Source: Trachelipus rathkii (Eukaryota > Arthropoda > Malacostraca > Isopoda > Trachelipodidae). Taken from it: a DNA stretch of 44,287 nucleotides. The notes under the pieces were generated by a model. It was not told where the DNA came from. It made no database searches and saw only the letters and a program-made list of their open reading frames with translations. The stretch covers positions 1 through 44,287 of the forward strand of contig JABUQX010086956.1 in the NCBI GenBank assembly GCA_015478945.1. The letters run 5' to 3'. The position numbers and the translations under genes are program-made. Shown here in pieces: positions 34,591-44,287 of the stretch (position 1 is the first letter of the stretch; every line of letters starts with the position of its first letter).

Positions 34591-36134
34591 TTTATTTCTC
34601 TATTTTTATTTTTTTGTATTTAAGTATTGCAATTTTGCTGACTTCTTTTTTATTCACTTATTTCATTGATTGAATTTATATAGATATTTATTTAAGGAAT
34701 ATTTTTTAGTTTAAAAATATATTTTAGTATTTTTAAAGGAATATTTCAGGGTTATTATACAATATTTTTTTCATTATTATGATTGTTTAACTATACTTTA
34801 CTACTCATTTTTATCCCCTTTATTAGTATTATTCTATATTTTTTGATTATATTGAGGTATTATAGATTATTATAGGTGATATACTTATATTAGTAATAAT
34901 TACTATATATTATAATTTTTAGATTCTGTGTAATTTAATTATTTATCCAATTTATATCATTTAATTAATCGCATATTAATAATTAGCAGCTTTATAAAAC
35001 GCTATAGATGAATTTGAGTGAGTGAAAGGCAGGTTTTATTTTTTTTTTATTTTATTTTTCATCTATATAATTTCATACTTTATATGGTTTTCTTATAAGT
35101 TTAAGCAATTTTGAAGTACGTACTAATATATATCACCCTAATCAAATTTTTGGGATAAATCTAATTAACACATATTATATAGATATATATACTATATATC
35201 ACTATATATATATACGATAAATATATATATATAAAGAAAACTCTAAAAAATTATATATATATATATATATATTTATATATAATATATAATATATATTTAT
35301 ATATATATATATATTATATTATATATATAGTGGACTATGAATTTTCTGATGGATTTTAAAGCTAGAAAAAGTAGTATTTATATGGAAATGGGTATATATA
35401 TATATATATATATAGATGGTTTTTATTATAATATATTGGAATAAATTAGTTATACAACAGAAAACAAATTAGTGACAGATGTCAACAAAATAAGCTATAA
35501 TAGTATATATCTCATACAAATCGAATATGATTATTTATATATAGTGAGTGAGAGCTATAATTATACCCACTCAAGTATGTATTGACATATATTTGCTATT
35601 TTATTTTTAGATGTGACATTAATTGGAATATTAAAAATTATAAGTAACTTATATTTATTCAATAAATAATTTAAAATATGTATATATGTGAGTATATCTA
35701 TATATAAATCATCATTGCCTTTAAGATAACAATACAAAAAGCATCAGATTATATTTATCAAATATTAAATAATATTTGATAAATTATATCATCATCATAT
35801 GACTTAGTCATTGAAGATAACTAAAACTTCAAATGTGTTAACATTCACATTTATTAGTACCTGATTAGTAAGAGAAGCAAGTATAAAATTATTATGAGTC
35901 ACTCTCCATTCAACAGATCACCTACGTCACGGTGTGTCTATCACAAGAAGGTATTCACACAGTTTTAATTATGTCGCGTCTAGACAACTTCGATCTAATT
36001 AATCTATCAATGACCGGATTTTGTTCAACCCCATGTAGATTCTAATAATAATGATAATGTATCTTTCCAATTTTTAATTAAATAGTTTTCTATCTTATTA
36101 AATTATAAAAATTGCAATAAGTTTTGGTATTAAT
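34591..36134. other. Gene-free AT-rich stretch
   Basis: Very T- and A-rich with a second TA-rich zone at about 35168-35415. No supported frame. Confidence 0.5.
35168..35415. repeat. Interrupted (TA)n zone
   Basis: Several TA runs separated by short unique pieces. Confidence 0.8.
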
Positions 36135-36580
36135 TCATCTCAGCATGCGCGATAAAACATAGTTACCAACAGATATTTTGTGCGCGCGCTCTCTGACAAA
36201 TACTATTAAATCTTTCTCTTCCAACGGAAAAGAATAAACATAACTAAATAGTTTTCTTAACCTCCAAAAGTGAGGAAAATCAAAATCGGATAATATAATT
36301 GATAGATTTATTTTGAACCGATTATAATAAATGATAAACAACTGAAAATATCAATCATGAAAATGCATCAAACTATTTCACATGGTTCACCCCTAGGAGT
36401 GCGAGATTGAGGTAAAGGATTATCTGAAACTTCTTTATTCTTTCTGATATAAGAGGAATATTTCCTATTAAGATTTATGTGATGGAAATTATTAATTGAT
36501 AATTTATCAAGCTCTTCCGTGGTCATATGTAAATGCCATGAAAATTTATAGTTTAATCTGTGAACAAACCAAATATACAT
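36135..36580 (-). pseudogene. Probable broken minus-strand gene in two frames
   Basis: Two adjacent minus-strand open stretches lie 26 bp apart in different frames. The upstream one (36580 to 36368) starts with ATG and contains HLHMTTEELDKLSINNFHH and a Pro/Arg-rich end. The downstream one (36341 to 36135) has no ATG near its start and contains DFDFPHFWRLRKLFSYVYS and an Arg-rich end. Similar composition, strand and adjacency suggest one gene split by an indel near 36350, or an intron. Neither part resembles a known family. Confidence 0.35.
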
Positions 36581-38207
36581 AACTTCTTTTTTGTGTTACT
36601 CTTTATTTCATTGAGTGGAACGAGAAACCATATCATTCATCCTGAAAAACAGCGATACTAATATTATTAATTCGCAAATTTTTAATATGGTTTTATTCAA
36701 AACAAATAGCCACTAAAATGTTCTTCACCTCTTTAATTTGGAAAATATCATCTAATTTACAATATAAAGTTCTCAGTATCTTTTCTGTGCATCAATTTTC
36801 ACATGTGAAAAACTAAACAAGTAATTTAGGATAATAGACAAGAAGACTGCTCTGGGAGGAGAAGGAAAAGAACCGAGGTTTTAAAGGGGAATTACCAACC
36901 GTCCCCTCTCCGCCTCCCTCTATAGGCGCTCATGTATATTTGAAGCCTGTGACGCGTCACAAACACACTGGTTGTTGTCTTGACGAGAGTCACTATAGCT
37001 GAGGCATTCATAAATGAAAGTTCACTTATATAGATAACGATGAATAGAAGCTTACCGTGTTCTACGCGTAAAAAGGAATCTAAAAAGATGACCCAGTGAA
37101 AGTCTATTTAGGGCTTTTCTGTGTGAGTCATTTATATAACAGATAAACAGATCATCACTTTGTTTGTAAGGCTTACAACACTTGTTTGCCGATGGAAAAT
37201 GAGTGAGCGTTGCGTATTGACCTTCTTTCTCCCTTGTTTTTATTAATTTACTATTATATAACCGATCTCTCAAGATTTCTTGTATCTTGTGTTGGCCGGG
37301 GCCCCCTGGATACTACCTTAACTTTTTCTGATAACTAGTGCCGTTTATTCCCGGTATCTCGTATTAGATGTGTGCTACGCAGTTCTCACAGTACCACAAC
37401 TCTTTGACAGCGAAAAACAGTATTCAAAGGTTTTCTTCTCTGAGGTTTACCAACACCTTTTTGGGAGACAGCGCTTTTAGAGATTGAAGACCTTTCTCAT
37501 ATGTAATCATAAAACCGGTTTCCCGATTAGCTCATATACACCTAACTAATCGAATGATTTATTTACGCTCCTTAACGATTACCAAGGCGTAAAAAATGGA
37601 TTATATCAGACACGGAAATGCATAAATATACAGATAGCAGTTTTTATCTTTTGGGCTTTATATCGACAACGGTCATTACTGAGATGACGGACACGTACCA
37701 CTGATATCGGTAAATGCGGGCGTCATGTCGACACTCATTCTAAGTTCTATGTTTTTTAAGTTAACGTTCTAACCTCACTAAAAAGAGTGTAATATTCATA
37801 CGCTCAAATATACAACTGGAACAGAAATTAAGGAGAACTCCCCGAGGCCTTTTATCTGCGATGATCGATCGGGGCAGCAGTTATTAAATAACCGCTACAT
37901 TATACCACCCTTTACTTCCTCGGGCGAGAATATGTATGCGGTTATGGCGCACCACCCACACATCACTGTATAAAATACATCATCATAGTTTTCGTTCTAT
38001 TATCGCGCACGAGTTTTTTTCGAGAGCATGAGTAATATATAATAGTAATAATTAAATTATATTTATTTTTCTCTATAAGCTTCTTATTCTATACATTGCT
38101 ATGTTTGCCGCATTAAGTAAAATCTAATTAATTGTGATCATCCATATTCTAATCCAATATTAATATATTTAAAAAAACAACGCACGACTGTTAAACTCAC
38201 ATTTCCT
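36581..38207. other. No supported gene
   Basis: Mixed composition. A minus-strand open stretch of 73 codons at 37052-37273 lacks an ATG start and could be another fragment. A GC-richer pocket near 36.84-36.97 kb contains nothing recognisable. Confidence 0.4.
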
Positions 38208-38405
38208 ATGGCTTTAAAGCGAAAATATTTAGCTACACTTCATAGTAGATTATATATCGTGTGCACCAAAATTGCTTTAAGGTACCCTCCTACAGTTTCG
38301 CGTCGGAGTCTATCTAATAAAAACCTCTTCATAACAGTGGTAGCAAAAAATTCAGTAGAGATGGTGCAAAAATTACAATTTATTTATTGTTCCCACAATA
38401 TTTAA
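38208..38405 (+). CDS. Small basic open frame, 65 aa
   Basis: ATG-initiated with 65 codons and a basic N-terminus (MALKRKYLATLHSR). No domain was recognised. A loosely similar stretch containing GATGGTGCAAA recurs at about 38818 in direct orientation. It could equally be chance. Confidence 0.2.
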   Translation: MALKRKYLATLHSRLYIVCTKIALRYPPTVSRRSLSNKNLFITVVAKNSVEMVQKLQFIYCSHNI

Positions 38406-39296
38406 CGAGAGTTTGGCTATGATATAACAAATTTAAAACAACCATAAACATATAAAACATTAATTTAATTATAGAGTATATTGCAAACACTCGAACTCTG
38501 AAAATATGATAATTAATATATATTATTCAACAATATCATGGAGGATAATTAAAAATATTTTACTTCAGTTCCTAATTTTTCAAAAATATTAATTATTTTT
38601 TACGTTTAGTACGCCCTAATAGAATATTTATCGTTTGGAAAACCAGAGTATATTAAAAGAGTAGACAATTCAAACTAGTAAAAAATAATAATATAATATA
38701 GTAACACTTATAAATTTAAAAGAAATAAAAAAATCTTTAAAGTATAGGTTAACCCTGCCTGTACGGTTTTCACTCGGGGCACGAAAATATAACGTTACTT
38801 TATTCTTCATTCGGGAGGATGGTGCAAATTTAATTTGTATTATTCTTATTACTTTCCTCAAAAATATACAAACTCGCTTTAAGGACCGAAATTTTATTGT
38901 GCACCACCGTCCCGCACAAGCAATAAAGGTAAAGTTATATTTCTAAAATCTATGATTTAATCCCTAATCTATAAAAAATAGTATAGATATAAGCCAAGGC
39001 GCGCGTGCTGATGCAAGAGCAGAGGCTAACGTTCCGATTAAACCAGGTCCCCTTTTACGCGGCTTAGCAGATCTTGGCCCCAGAATATAACTGTTTAATT
39101 TTTTTTACTTTTCTCTGAGGGAAATTGTGGCCCAAAAAAATTATCCGTATTCTTAAGCGAAGTTAGAATTTAGAGAGAGCAGAATCGTTTGGTGTGTTCG
39201 TTCAACCTATTTTTATAATATTTGTATGTTCTGAATAAGTTACAATTGATTTTAAGTTATAGGTGTTTATTTAAATACGTATTTATAGAAAACATA
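38406..39296. other. Gene-free spacer
   Basis: AT-rich with no supported frame. A minus-strand 63-codon open stretch at 38670-38861 has no ATG start. Confidence 0.45.
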
Positions 39297-39480
39297 TTAA
39301 AAATATATATTTTATATATAGTATATACTTAAATAATATATTATATATATATATATAATATTAATTATTTAATATATTTATTTTATATATATTATATAAA
39401 TATTATATATAGTTAATATATATATTATTATAATATAATATATATTAGGTTATTTATATTATAATTATTTATATAATAAT
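39297..39480. repeat. TA-rich low-complexity zone
   Basis: Interrupted TA and ATTAT repeats. It lies about 300 bp beyond the stop of the 614-aa gene and marks the left edge of the compact gene block. Confidence 0.75.
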
Positions 39481-39764
39481 ATTAATTTACAATTATATAA
39501 CATTTAAGAGCAGTAGCTGTCACCATTTATTATTATATATGATGAAGAGAAAATAATATATTATTTAATACATTAAAAATTATTAAGAAAAGAATAATAA
39601 TTATTAGTCATAAAATCTATTCATTAAGCTTACTTCTTTTAGACGATATATTTAAATAACGTCAACACCATAAGAGCCGCTGCATGTTCAATGCGCACCT
39701 ATATATATTATAGATACAAAAAAAATCAATTCATAAATATAAATATTCTAAAATTATTAAATGT

Positions 39765-41406
39765 TTAAAAGAATGAAAACTTTTTACGCTCAATATACGC
39801 CGGTCGGTGACCATGGCGATTGCTTAGCTTTAACTCTTCTTCTAGAGGCCAAATAACACGTAAATCTCGAATTAAATTGCAATATCGAAAGGCGTTGAAA
39901 TCCATTCCAAGAACGCCCTTTTGCAAAGCTTCGAATATGCAACACATCCGTATTCTATATCTTTCGTCAGAAAATTGCAACCTCGTTCCGTCTTCCATGA
40001 TAAAATTCACCGGAATTCGTTTTTCCATAGGGCATAGAATTCCTAATCGCGTATCGGTGGTGGGGCTACTGTTAGATTCGAAACAGTAGCCGTTCTCTAT
40101 TTTAAAACGATTCAATTCCCCGCAACTGTACAAACGTTGCGTTTTACTTTGACTATAGCACGACTCGCAATCTTTTTTGAGTTTTTGACAGAATAATAAA
40201 ATTTTTTCGTAAAAATCAACTGCGAAGATCATCGCTAGGCGATGGAGATCGGGGCCCTTTCCGGAATATTTCATAGCTTCGCGTACTAGTTGTTTCACAT
40301 TTTTTTCGTCTTTGATTTCCTCTTCTATTTCTTCATCGCTGAAATCGTCGGGTCGCTTCAAGATTATTTCTAGCTTTCTGATATCGTGAGTAGCGAATAC
40401 GACGATTAAAGATTCATGTTTCACGTCTTTGCCGTACGCTATAGGCTCGGTTGTATTTAAAGGTCGGTTCTCTAGCCAAAGTTTGTTAGCGAGCTTTTTT
40501 ATTAAAGATATCATCCTCAACGTCATTCTAGTGCTCCTCATAGTCCGAGCTATTTCGGTGCAATACCCAACGAGATTTTTATATTTATCTAAACGACCGC
40601 AACATGAGTTAACGAAAGAAATATCGTCGATATCTATATAATTCATAATATTTAGTATATTTTGATGAAATTTGAAATAGTCTTTCGTTGTAGAGTGTAA
40701 ACAATCTCTGTATCCTAAAAGAATTTTCTTTTTCCTAACTCTTTCCTTTCCATTTTTTTCTATGGTGAGGTTAATATAACATAACGTATCGCCGCATAAA
40801 AACATTCGTAAATCGTATATCTGGGGCGAAATATTGTTGTTTCGGCTGTCAATTTCAAAACAAAATTCGGGACAGCACGTTTCCAAATGTTTCATCAAAT
40901 CAAAATTTTCACTCTTCTTAGTAGTAACCGCGAAGCATAAAAAGGCGCATTCGCGATAACCTAACATTTGAAGGGAAACACTTTTCAAACCGAAGATATT
41001 TTCATTAAACAATCTCGTCATTCTTATGTAGAGTCTTCGACTTATCTTAAAAATTAAATCGTGTAGTAGTCGAGAACATTTTGGTATTAATATTATTAAC
41101 GACGAAGTTTTAGGAACGGATAGAGCGAACGGAATATACTCAGCGTGAACGGGAAAGTTGTGAAGAATTTCAAAATGTCCTTCTATTCGTTTAAGTTTTT
41201 CGGAAATACGAAAGTGATCACAAATACGGCTCCACAATTGTTTTCGGAATTCGAAACCTTTTTCCTTTTTCATGCCAAGTCGATACAAATCGAAGTTTGC
41301 GATATTCAGCACTGCTGAATTTTTATTTTCCGCGGTTTTGGTGGCGGTGTTGGCATTACTTAGGGCGTGCATGACTTTATCAATTTCCATCGCCGTTTCT
41401 TGCTGC

Positions 41407-41442
<36 letters not shown>

Positions 41443-41609
41443 TCAGAATAGGCATTCTTAAATTTTTCTCTAATGTCAACCACTTCGGTGATTATTAATT
41501 CCCCGTCCTTTTTTTTAACAAAGGGGCAGATTAAAGTTGAACATGGAAAAAGAGTTTTAAATCCCGATATTCGTATGCGTAAAAAATCTAATTTCTCTTT
41601 TTCGGCCAT
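39765..41609 (-). CDS. Intact 614-aa protein of unknown family with polyglutamine tract
   Basis: The longest intact gene in the window, uninterrupted and intronless, starting at a genuine ATG (MAEKEKLDFLRIRIS). A run of ten Gln at residues 58-67, then Arg and two more Gln, is encoded by almost pure CAG. Most of the rest looks globular, mixing charged and hydrophobic segments, and is rich in Cys (for example CCPEFCFE, NSCCGR, CQKLKKDCESC). An acidic stretch (DDFSDEEIEEEIKDE) lies near residues 420-436. No signal peptide, obvious membrane span or catalytic motif was found, and I do not recognise the family. The 41670 gene diverges from it, with 60 bp between start codons. The compact, intron-free setting resembles large arthropod DNA viruses or their endogenous copies (nimavirus-like elements are one possibility), but no sequence match supports this. 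Intactness implies recent insertion or selection. Confidence 0.85.
41400..41438 (-). repeat. CAG trinucleotide repeat (polyglutamine)
   Basis: Ten consecutive CAG codons (CTG on the given strand, 41409-41438), followed in the protein by CGG, CAG and CAA. The run is nearly pure and in frame, so its length may vary between copies. Confidence 0.9.
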
Positions 41610-41669
41610 TTCTTATAACCCACGGTGTTTCAACTAGGGGGTGTGCTAAATCAAATATCTTCTTCTAAA
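41610..41669. promoter_or_regulatory. Short divergent intergenic region
   Basis: Only 60 bp separate the start codons of two divergent genes. Any promoter elements must lie here or within the opposing coding sequence. I see no clear TATA box in either direction. Confidence 0.4.
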
Positions 41670-41852
41670 ATGTTTTATCGCTTTTTAATTATTATTTTTT
41701 GTTTGTTTATTAATTTAATTAATTATCTTTTTTCTAAATTTTTTAAAACCATTAAATCTTATCGTAAAAATTTACGGTTCTCTTCATTAGTAGTCGATAT
41801 CTCGCCCTCTCTTCGTCGTGACAAATGTTTAGTCCTATATTGGACGTTTTGA
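41670..41852 (+). CDS. Small membrane protein, 60 aa
   Basis: The open frame extends upstream to a GTG, but the first ATG is 41670. The protein starts with a strongly hydrophobic segment (residues 2-22, FYRFLIIIFCLFINLINYLF), then a basic stretch (KTIKSYRKNLRF) and a short polar C-terminus with Asp, Ser, Arg and a Cys. This layout fits a single-span membrane protein with the basic side facing the cytoplasm, or an uncleaved signal anchor. It starts 60 bp from the start of the divergent 614-aa gene. Small single-span proteins of this type are common in large arthropod DNA viruses, but the sequence is not recognised. Confidence 0.55.
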   Translation: MFYRFLIIIFCLFINLINYLFSKFFKTIKSYRKNLRFSSLVVDISPSLRRDKCLVLYWTF

Positions 41853-41954
41853 CTTATTCTTCAAACCGACTTTCAACCTCCGGGAAGCGACATATAATTT
41901 TTTCGAGGCCCGCTAAATAAAGTAAATCATAGCGTTTAAGTTACCTATCCGCCT

Positions 41955-42259
41955 ATGTTTGAGATCGTTGAGGATGATAAATATTCGGTCAAAAAAATGG
42001 TATGTGAACCAATTATTATTACTACTCCGATCGCCACTAACAGCAACCGATTGATTATACATTAAAAGATACTTGTTTAGTGAGGAAATTCTATCTCCCA
42101 AACGACACAGTCCTCAACAGTGGTCGCCGTATCGTGATGAAGATAAATCATCTGGCTCTCTCTACTGAGAGAGTATCTGAGCACAATCGTCGTCTCTCAT
42201 TATCAGAGGGACTCGTCAAGTACAATCTAGATTGGAATAGAAACTATTTCTATTTATAA
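41955..42259 (+). pseudogene. Small + strand gene split by a frameshift
   Basis: Two overlapping open stretches have coherent composition in different frames. The first, 41955-42065, starts with ATG (MFEIVEDDKYSVKK) and stops after 36 codons. The second is open from 42041 to the TAA at 42257-42259 (72 codons), has no early ATG (the only one is at 42137) and contains YLPNDTVLNSGRR and a Ser/Arg/Leu-rich end. The most economical reading is one gene of roughly 100 codons with a frameshift between about 42041 and 42063. No family is recognised. An assembly error would give the same picture. Confidence 0.4.
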
Positions 42260-42514
42260 TTCGTTTTTGGCTATAGGTAGGGTGCTGTATGTACCAAGAG
42301 CTTGCATAGCTAAAAATATTATGTTTCATAAGAGCGTAACTCTATAGTAGTATTCTATGTATATATATAATAAGGAAAAAAAGGATAATATTATAAATCA
42401 AATATATATGCTCTAGATTTTAAGAGAGAGAGTATGTTTCCTATAAGTCATAAAGCTATTAATTAAAGCAGATTTTTAGTATATAAAATGCGAATATATA
42501 CAGGAATCACCTAT

Positions 42515-42530
42515 TCGTTCTTCGGAACGA
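42515..42530. other. Perfect 6-bp hairpin with TTCG loop
   Basis: TCGTTC, TTCG, GAACGA form a perfect 6-bp stem closed by C-G around a TTCG loop, the stable cUUCGg tetraloop if transcribed. No T-run follows that would make it a bacterial-type terminator. Confidence 0.6.
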
Positions 42531-42830
42531 GAATTTTTCGTCGACTACTCACAAAAATAAAGTTAAAGACATAATTATATATTTATTTTTTAAAAGTATA
42601 TAGAATTTAATTATAGATTAACTATAAATAATAATAATATACTAACTTGTTTTTTGTTTAAAATATGTGACTTTGTTGTTTCGTTTTTCATCTTAAAAAT
42701 AAAATTTTAAGTAAAAAAATATTTTTGCTGTTTGATATGTGTCAGCAAAAACCGTTTTGGAAATATTTTGAATAAATGAAATGAATATCAAATTCTTGTC
42801 TTTTCCTAAACATTTCGATTTTACCGTTTT

Positions 42831-42920
42831 ATATTTATTATAAATTTTGGGATTTATTCTATTTTCTTATCCTAGATATTTATTATAAATTTTGGGATTT
42901 ATTCTATTTTCTTATCCTAG
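42831..42920. repeat. Perfect 2 x 45-bp tandem repeat
   Basis: 42831-42875 and 42876-42920 are identical copies starting ATATTTATTATAAATTTTGG and ending CTTATCCTAG. Perfect identity points to a very recent duplication, or an assembly or sequencing artefact. Confidence 0.97.
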
Positions 42921-43062
42921 TATTCTTAAACGTGTCAAAAAACGTTCACCGTTTACGTCCATTCGCTAGTTTTCTATTCCATTCCCTATTATTTTTAAAG
43001 TTGCCTTTTCACCCGCCGATTTTTTTCTCATTTGTCCGGGGGTCTTTACGACCAAAAAACGG

Positions 43063-43170
43063 ATGGTTAAAGCGACGCCGAACGGAGCGATCGTAGCGAG
43101 CGAAATGAGCCTAGTGCTTAGCGAACGAGCTCGATACGTCAGGATCAAGAAAATTTCAATTGTCTCGTAA
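43063..43170 (+). CDS. Possible short basic peptide, 35 aa
   Basis: The + strand is open from about 42970 to the TAA at 43168-43170, with the only ATG at 43063 (MVKATPNGAIVASEMSLVLS). The product is basic. It ends 94 bp before the large gene at 43265 and could be a small upstream gene or an upstream open frame. The opposite strand is also open here, so support is weak. Confidence 0.25.
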   Translation: MVKATPNGAIVASEMSLVLSERARYVRIKKISIVS

Positions 43171-43195
43171 ATTATTTTTAAAAAATTTTTTTTAA

Positions 43196-43203
43196 TATAA
43201 AAG
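43196..43203 (+). promoter_or_regulatory. TATA box of the 43265 gene
   Basis: TATAAAAG matches the eukaryotic TATA consensus well and lies 62 bases before the ATG, leaving room for a transcription start and a leader of about 30 bases. The region between is A/T-rich with no upstream ATG except one at 43207, which is soon followed by a stop. Confidence 0.55.
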
Positions 43204-43264
43204 CGAATGGTAATAAAATTATTTTTACGTATCTTTAATATTAAACTATTAAAATCAGGAACGG

Positions 43265-44287
43265 ATGAAAAAAGGAAACATGAGTTTCCTTAGCGCCTGG
43301 GCGATGCAAATTCGCGACTCTCTTTACGCAGTCAGCGTTCCCCGATCGCAAATGATGCATTATTTTAAATCGGAAACCGATATACTCAAGGAATATTTGA
43401 CCTTCAATACCGTTCTGGTCGCCATTGATCTCAGAGAATCTTCAAAAAGCGTAGAAAAAATGAAAAAAATGATTGAATTAACGAGAGAGTTTCTCGAACG
43501 CTCGTGGATGGATAAAGTTTATTTGAGCAAATTCGTTTTCGTTCCGAACAACGAGGGAGAAACGAGAGTCGAATTTATAAAACGAGTCGCAGGATTCTCT
43601 CAAAGTTTAATGCGTATCGAAAGCCTCTCCCCCAATGTGAGCCTATATTATATTTTTGACGATTGCGGGAGCGACGATTCGTTTAAAAATGGAGAGCTCG
43701 AAATACCAGAGGGAAAGATCATTCATTCGAGTCTTATTTACGTAAATGACGATAATTATACCGATAGAGAAGAAATTGATGAAAATGATGACGAAAGCTT
43801 TTTTCGAGAAGCGACGCAAATCGAACTACTCTTCGACAACAGCGACGACGACAGCCCGGCTACTAGACCTTCCCGAAACATAAATATCCGCGCCCTGAGA
43901 CGGTGCTTTATCGAATTTGGCAAAAGGTTTCACAACAAAGGCCTCAACTCTCCCAAACTCTACGTGTTGGAAAATCATTCAGAATTAGACTCTTTTCTCG
44001 TAGATATTTTCAAGAAACAAGTGAACTATTACGCATCCTTTCCCGAGGTACTAAAGAGCAACGTCGAGGGATTCTCTATCGGCGAAGATGGTCGATTCTC
44101 GAAAATTGTGAATAATTTTAATTTCGACGACTTCGTAGTATTCAAAAAAGAGGATTTTAAAAACTTACAAATCGAGTTGCGAGACGCCGAAGGCGTTTCG
44201 AAAGCTACGTGGAATGAAATACTGTTATTACTCGAAAGCCGAGACGAGGAAAAAAATAATTCTAATTCTTTTTCCCCGTCGCCATTA
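43265..44287 (+). CDS. Large protein of unknown family, N-terminal 341 codons, runs off the window
   Basis: Open without a stop from ATG 43265 to the last base (341 codons), with an in-frame TAA at 43250-43252 just upstream and a TATA box 62 bases before, so the start is well supported. Residues 46-56 (TFNTVLVAIDL) form a hydrophobic strand ending in Asp, followed by a long Lys/Glu-rich helix (61-80) and another strand (VYLSKFVFVP, 85-94), suggesting an alpha/beta domain. The order is loosely reminiscent of a von Willebrand A-type fold, but the metal-binding DxSxS motif is not intact. Residues 164-180 and 190-197 are acidic linkers (DREEIDENDDES; DNSDDDS). A second globular part runs from about 205 to 325, and a Ser/Asn/Pro-rich stretch reaches the edge. 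Codon use is more GC-rich than the flanks and similar to the 614-aa gene. No family was recognised. Confidence 0.8.
   Translation, partial: MKKGNMSFLSAWAMQIRDSLYAVSVPRSQMMHYFKSETDILKEYLTFNTVLVAIDLRESSKSVEKMKKMIELTREFLERSWMDKVYLSKFVFVPNNEGETRVEFIKRVAGFSQSLMRIESLSPNVSLYYIFDDCGSDDSFKNGELEIPEGKIIHSSLIYVNDDNYTDREEIDENDDESFFREATQIELLFDNSDDDSPATRPSRNINIRALRRCFIEFGKRFHNKGLNSPKLYVLENHSELDSFLVDIFKKQVNYYASFPEVLKSNVEGFSIGEDGRFSKIVNNFNFDDFVVFKKEDFKNLQIELRDAEGVSKATWNEILLLLESRDEEKNNSNSFSPSPL

Larger units (their letters stand above)
42260..43062. other. Spacer with a hairpin and a tandem repeat
   Basis: AT-rich sequence without a supported gene. It holds the UUCG hairpin at 42515-42530 and the 2 x 45-bp repeat at 42831-42920. 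A 60-codon minus-strand frame (42966-43148) begins with ATG but overlaps a + strand frame and is not preferred. Confidence 0.5.

Noticed and set aside
42966..43148. 60-codon minus-strand frame beside the TATA-driven gene
   Set aside because: It overlaps a + strand open stretch and lacks supporting promoter or composition; neither strand is strongly preferred.
1..44287. CRISPR array, rRNA or tRNA genes
   Set aside because: No regularly spaced direct repeats with unique spacers, no conserved rRNA segments and no convincing cloverleaf were found.

Overview
The window looks like AT-rich arthropod nuclear DNA, possibly crustacean. Three things point that way: long (TA)n arrays at about 20.3, 27.8, 28.1, 34.1-34.6, 35.2 and 39.3 kb; remnants of three kinds of transposable element (a Jockey-like LINE, a mariner/IS630-type transposase and a retroviral-type integrase); and the lack of bacterial-style gene packing. 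The host group is inferred from these element families. No host gene could be named. Nearly every old coding signal is broken by indels and stops, so either the DNA is ancient or the assembly contains many indel errors.

Layout. 1-6.5 kb has no recognisable gene and its top strand is very poor in C, most strongly at 1.92-2.28 kb. 6.5-15.9 kb is gene-free, with a short GC-rich island near 15.0 kb. 16.0-16.7 kb holds a decayed retroviral-type DDE integrase. It is followed by an open frame (17.7-18.15 kb) with no start codon, which ends in two RVxF motifs and whose upstream part is duplicated. 18.49-19.85 kb is an intact 452-codon reading frame of unknown family; its helical layout suggests repeated death-fold-like modules. 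20.6-23.4 kb is a decayed, 5'-truncated LINE on the + strand. 24.2-24.4 kb is a 65-bp inverted repeat, 24.8-25.0 kb a transposase remnant on the minus strand, 26.3-26.5 kb an acidic reading frame with one internal stop, and 27.0-27.75 kb a dispersed direct repeat.

From about 30.3 kb to the right end the character changes. Small, intronless reading frames with similar codon choice appear on both strands, several broken by frameshifts. They lead into a compact block at 39.8-44.3 kb: an intact 614-aa minus-strand gene with a polyglutamine tract, a divergent 60-aa membrane protein starting 60 bp away, a broken small gene, and a large + strand gene with a TATA box that runs off the window. None of these proteins is recognisable. 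The compact, divergent, intron-free arrangement resembles a large DNA virus or an endogenous copy of one in an arthropod. That is an inference from architecture only, because no hallmark viral gene was identified.

The two most unusual coding signals are the intact 452-aa protein in otherwise ruined DNA and the 39.8-44.3 kb block. They share no visible sequence feature with each other.
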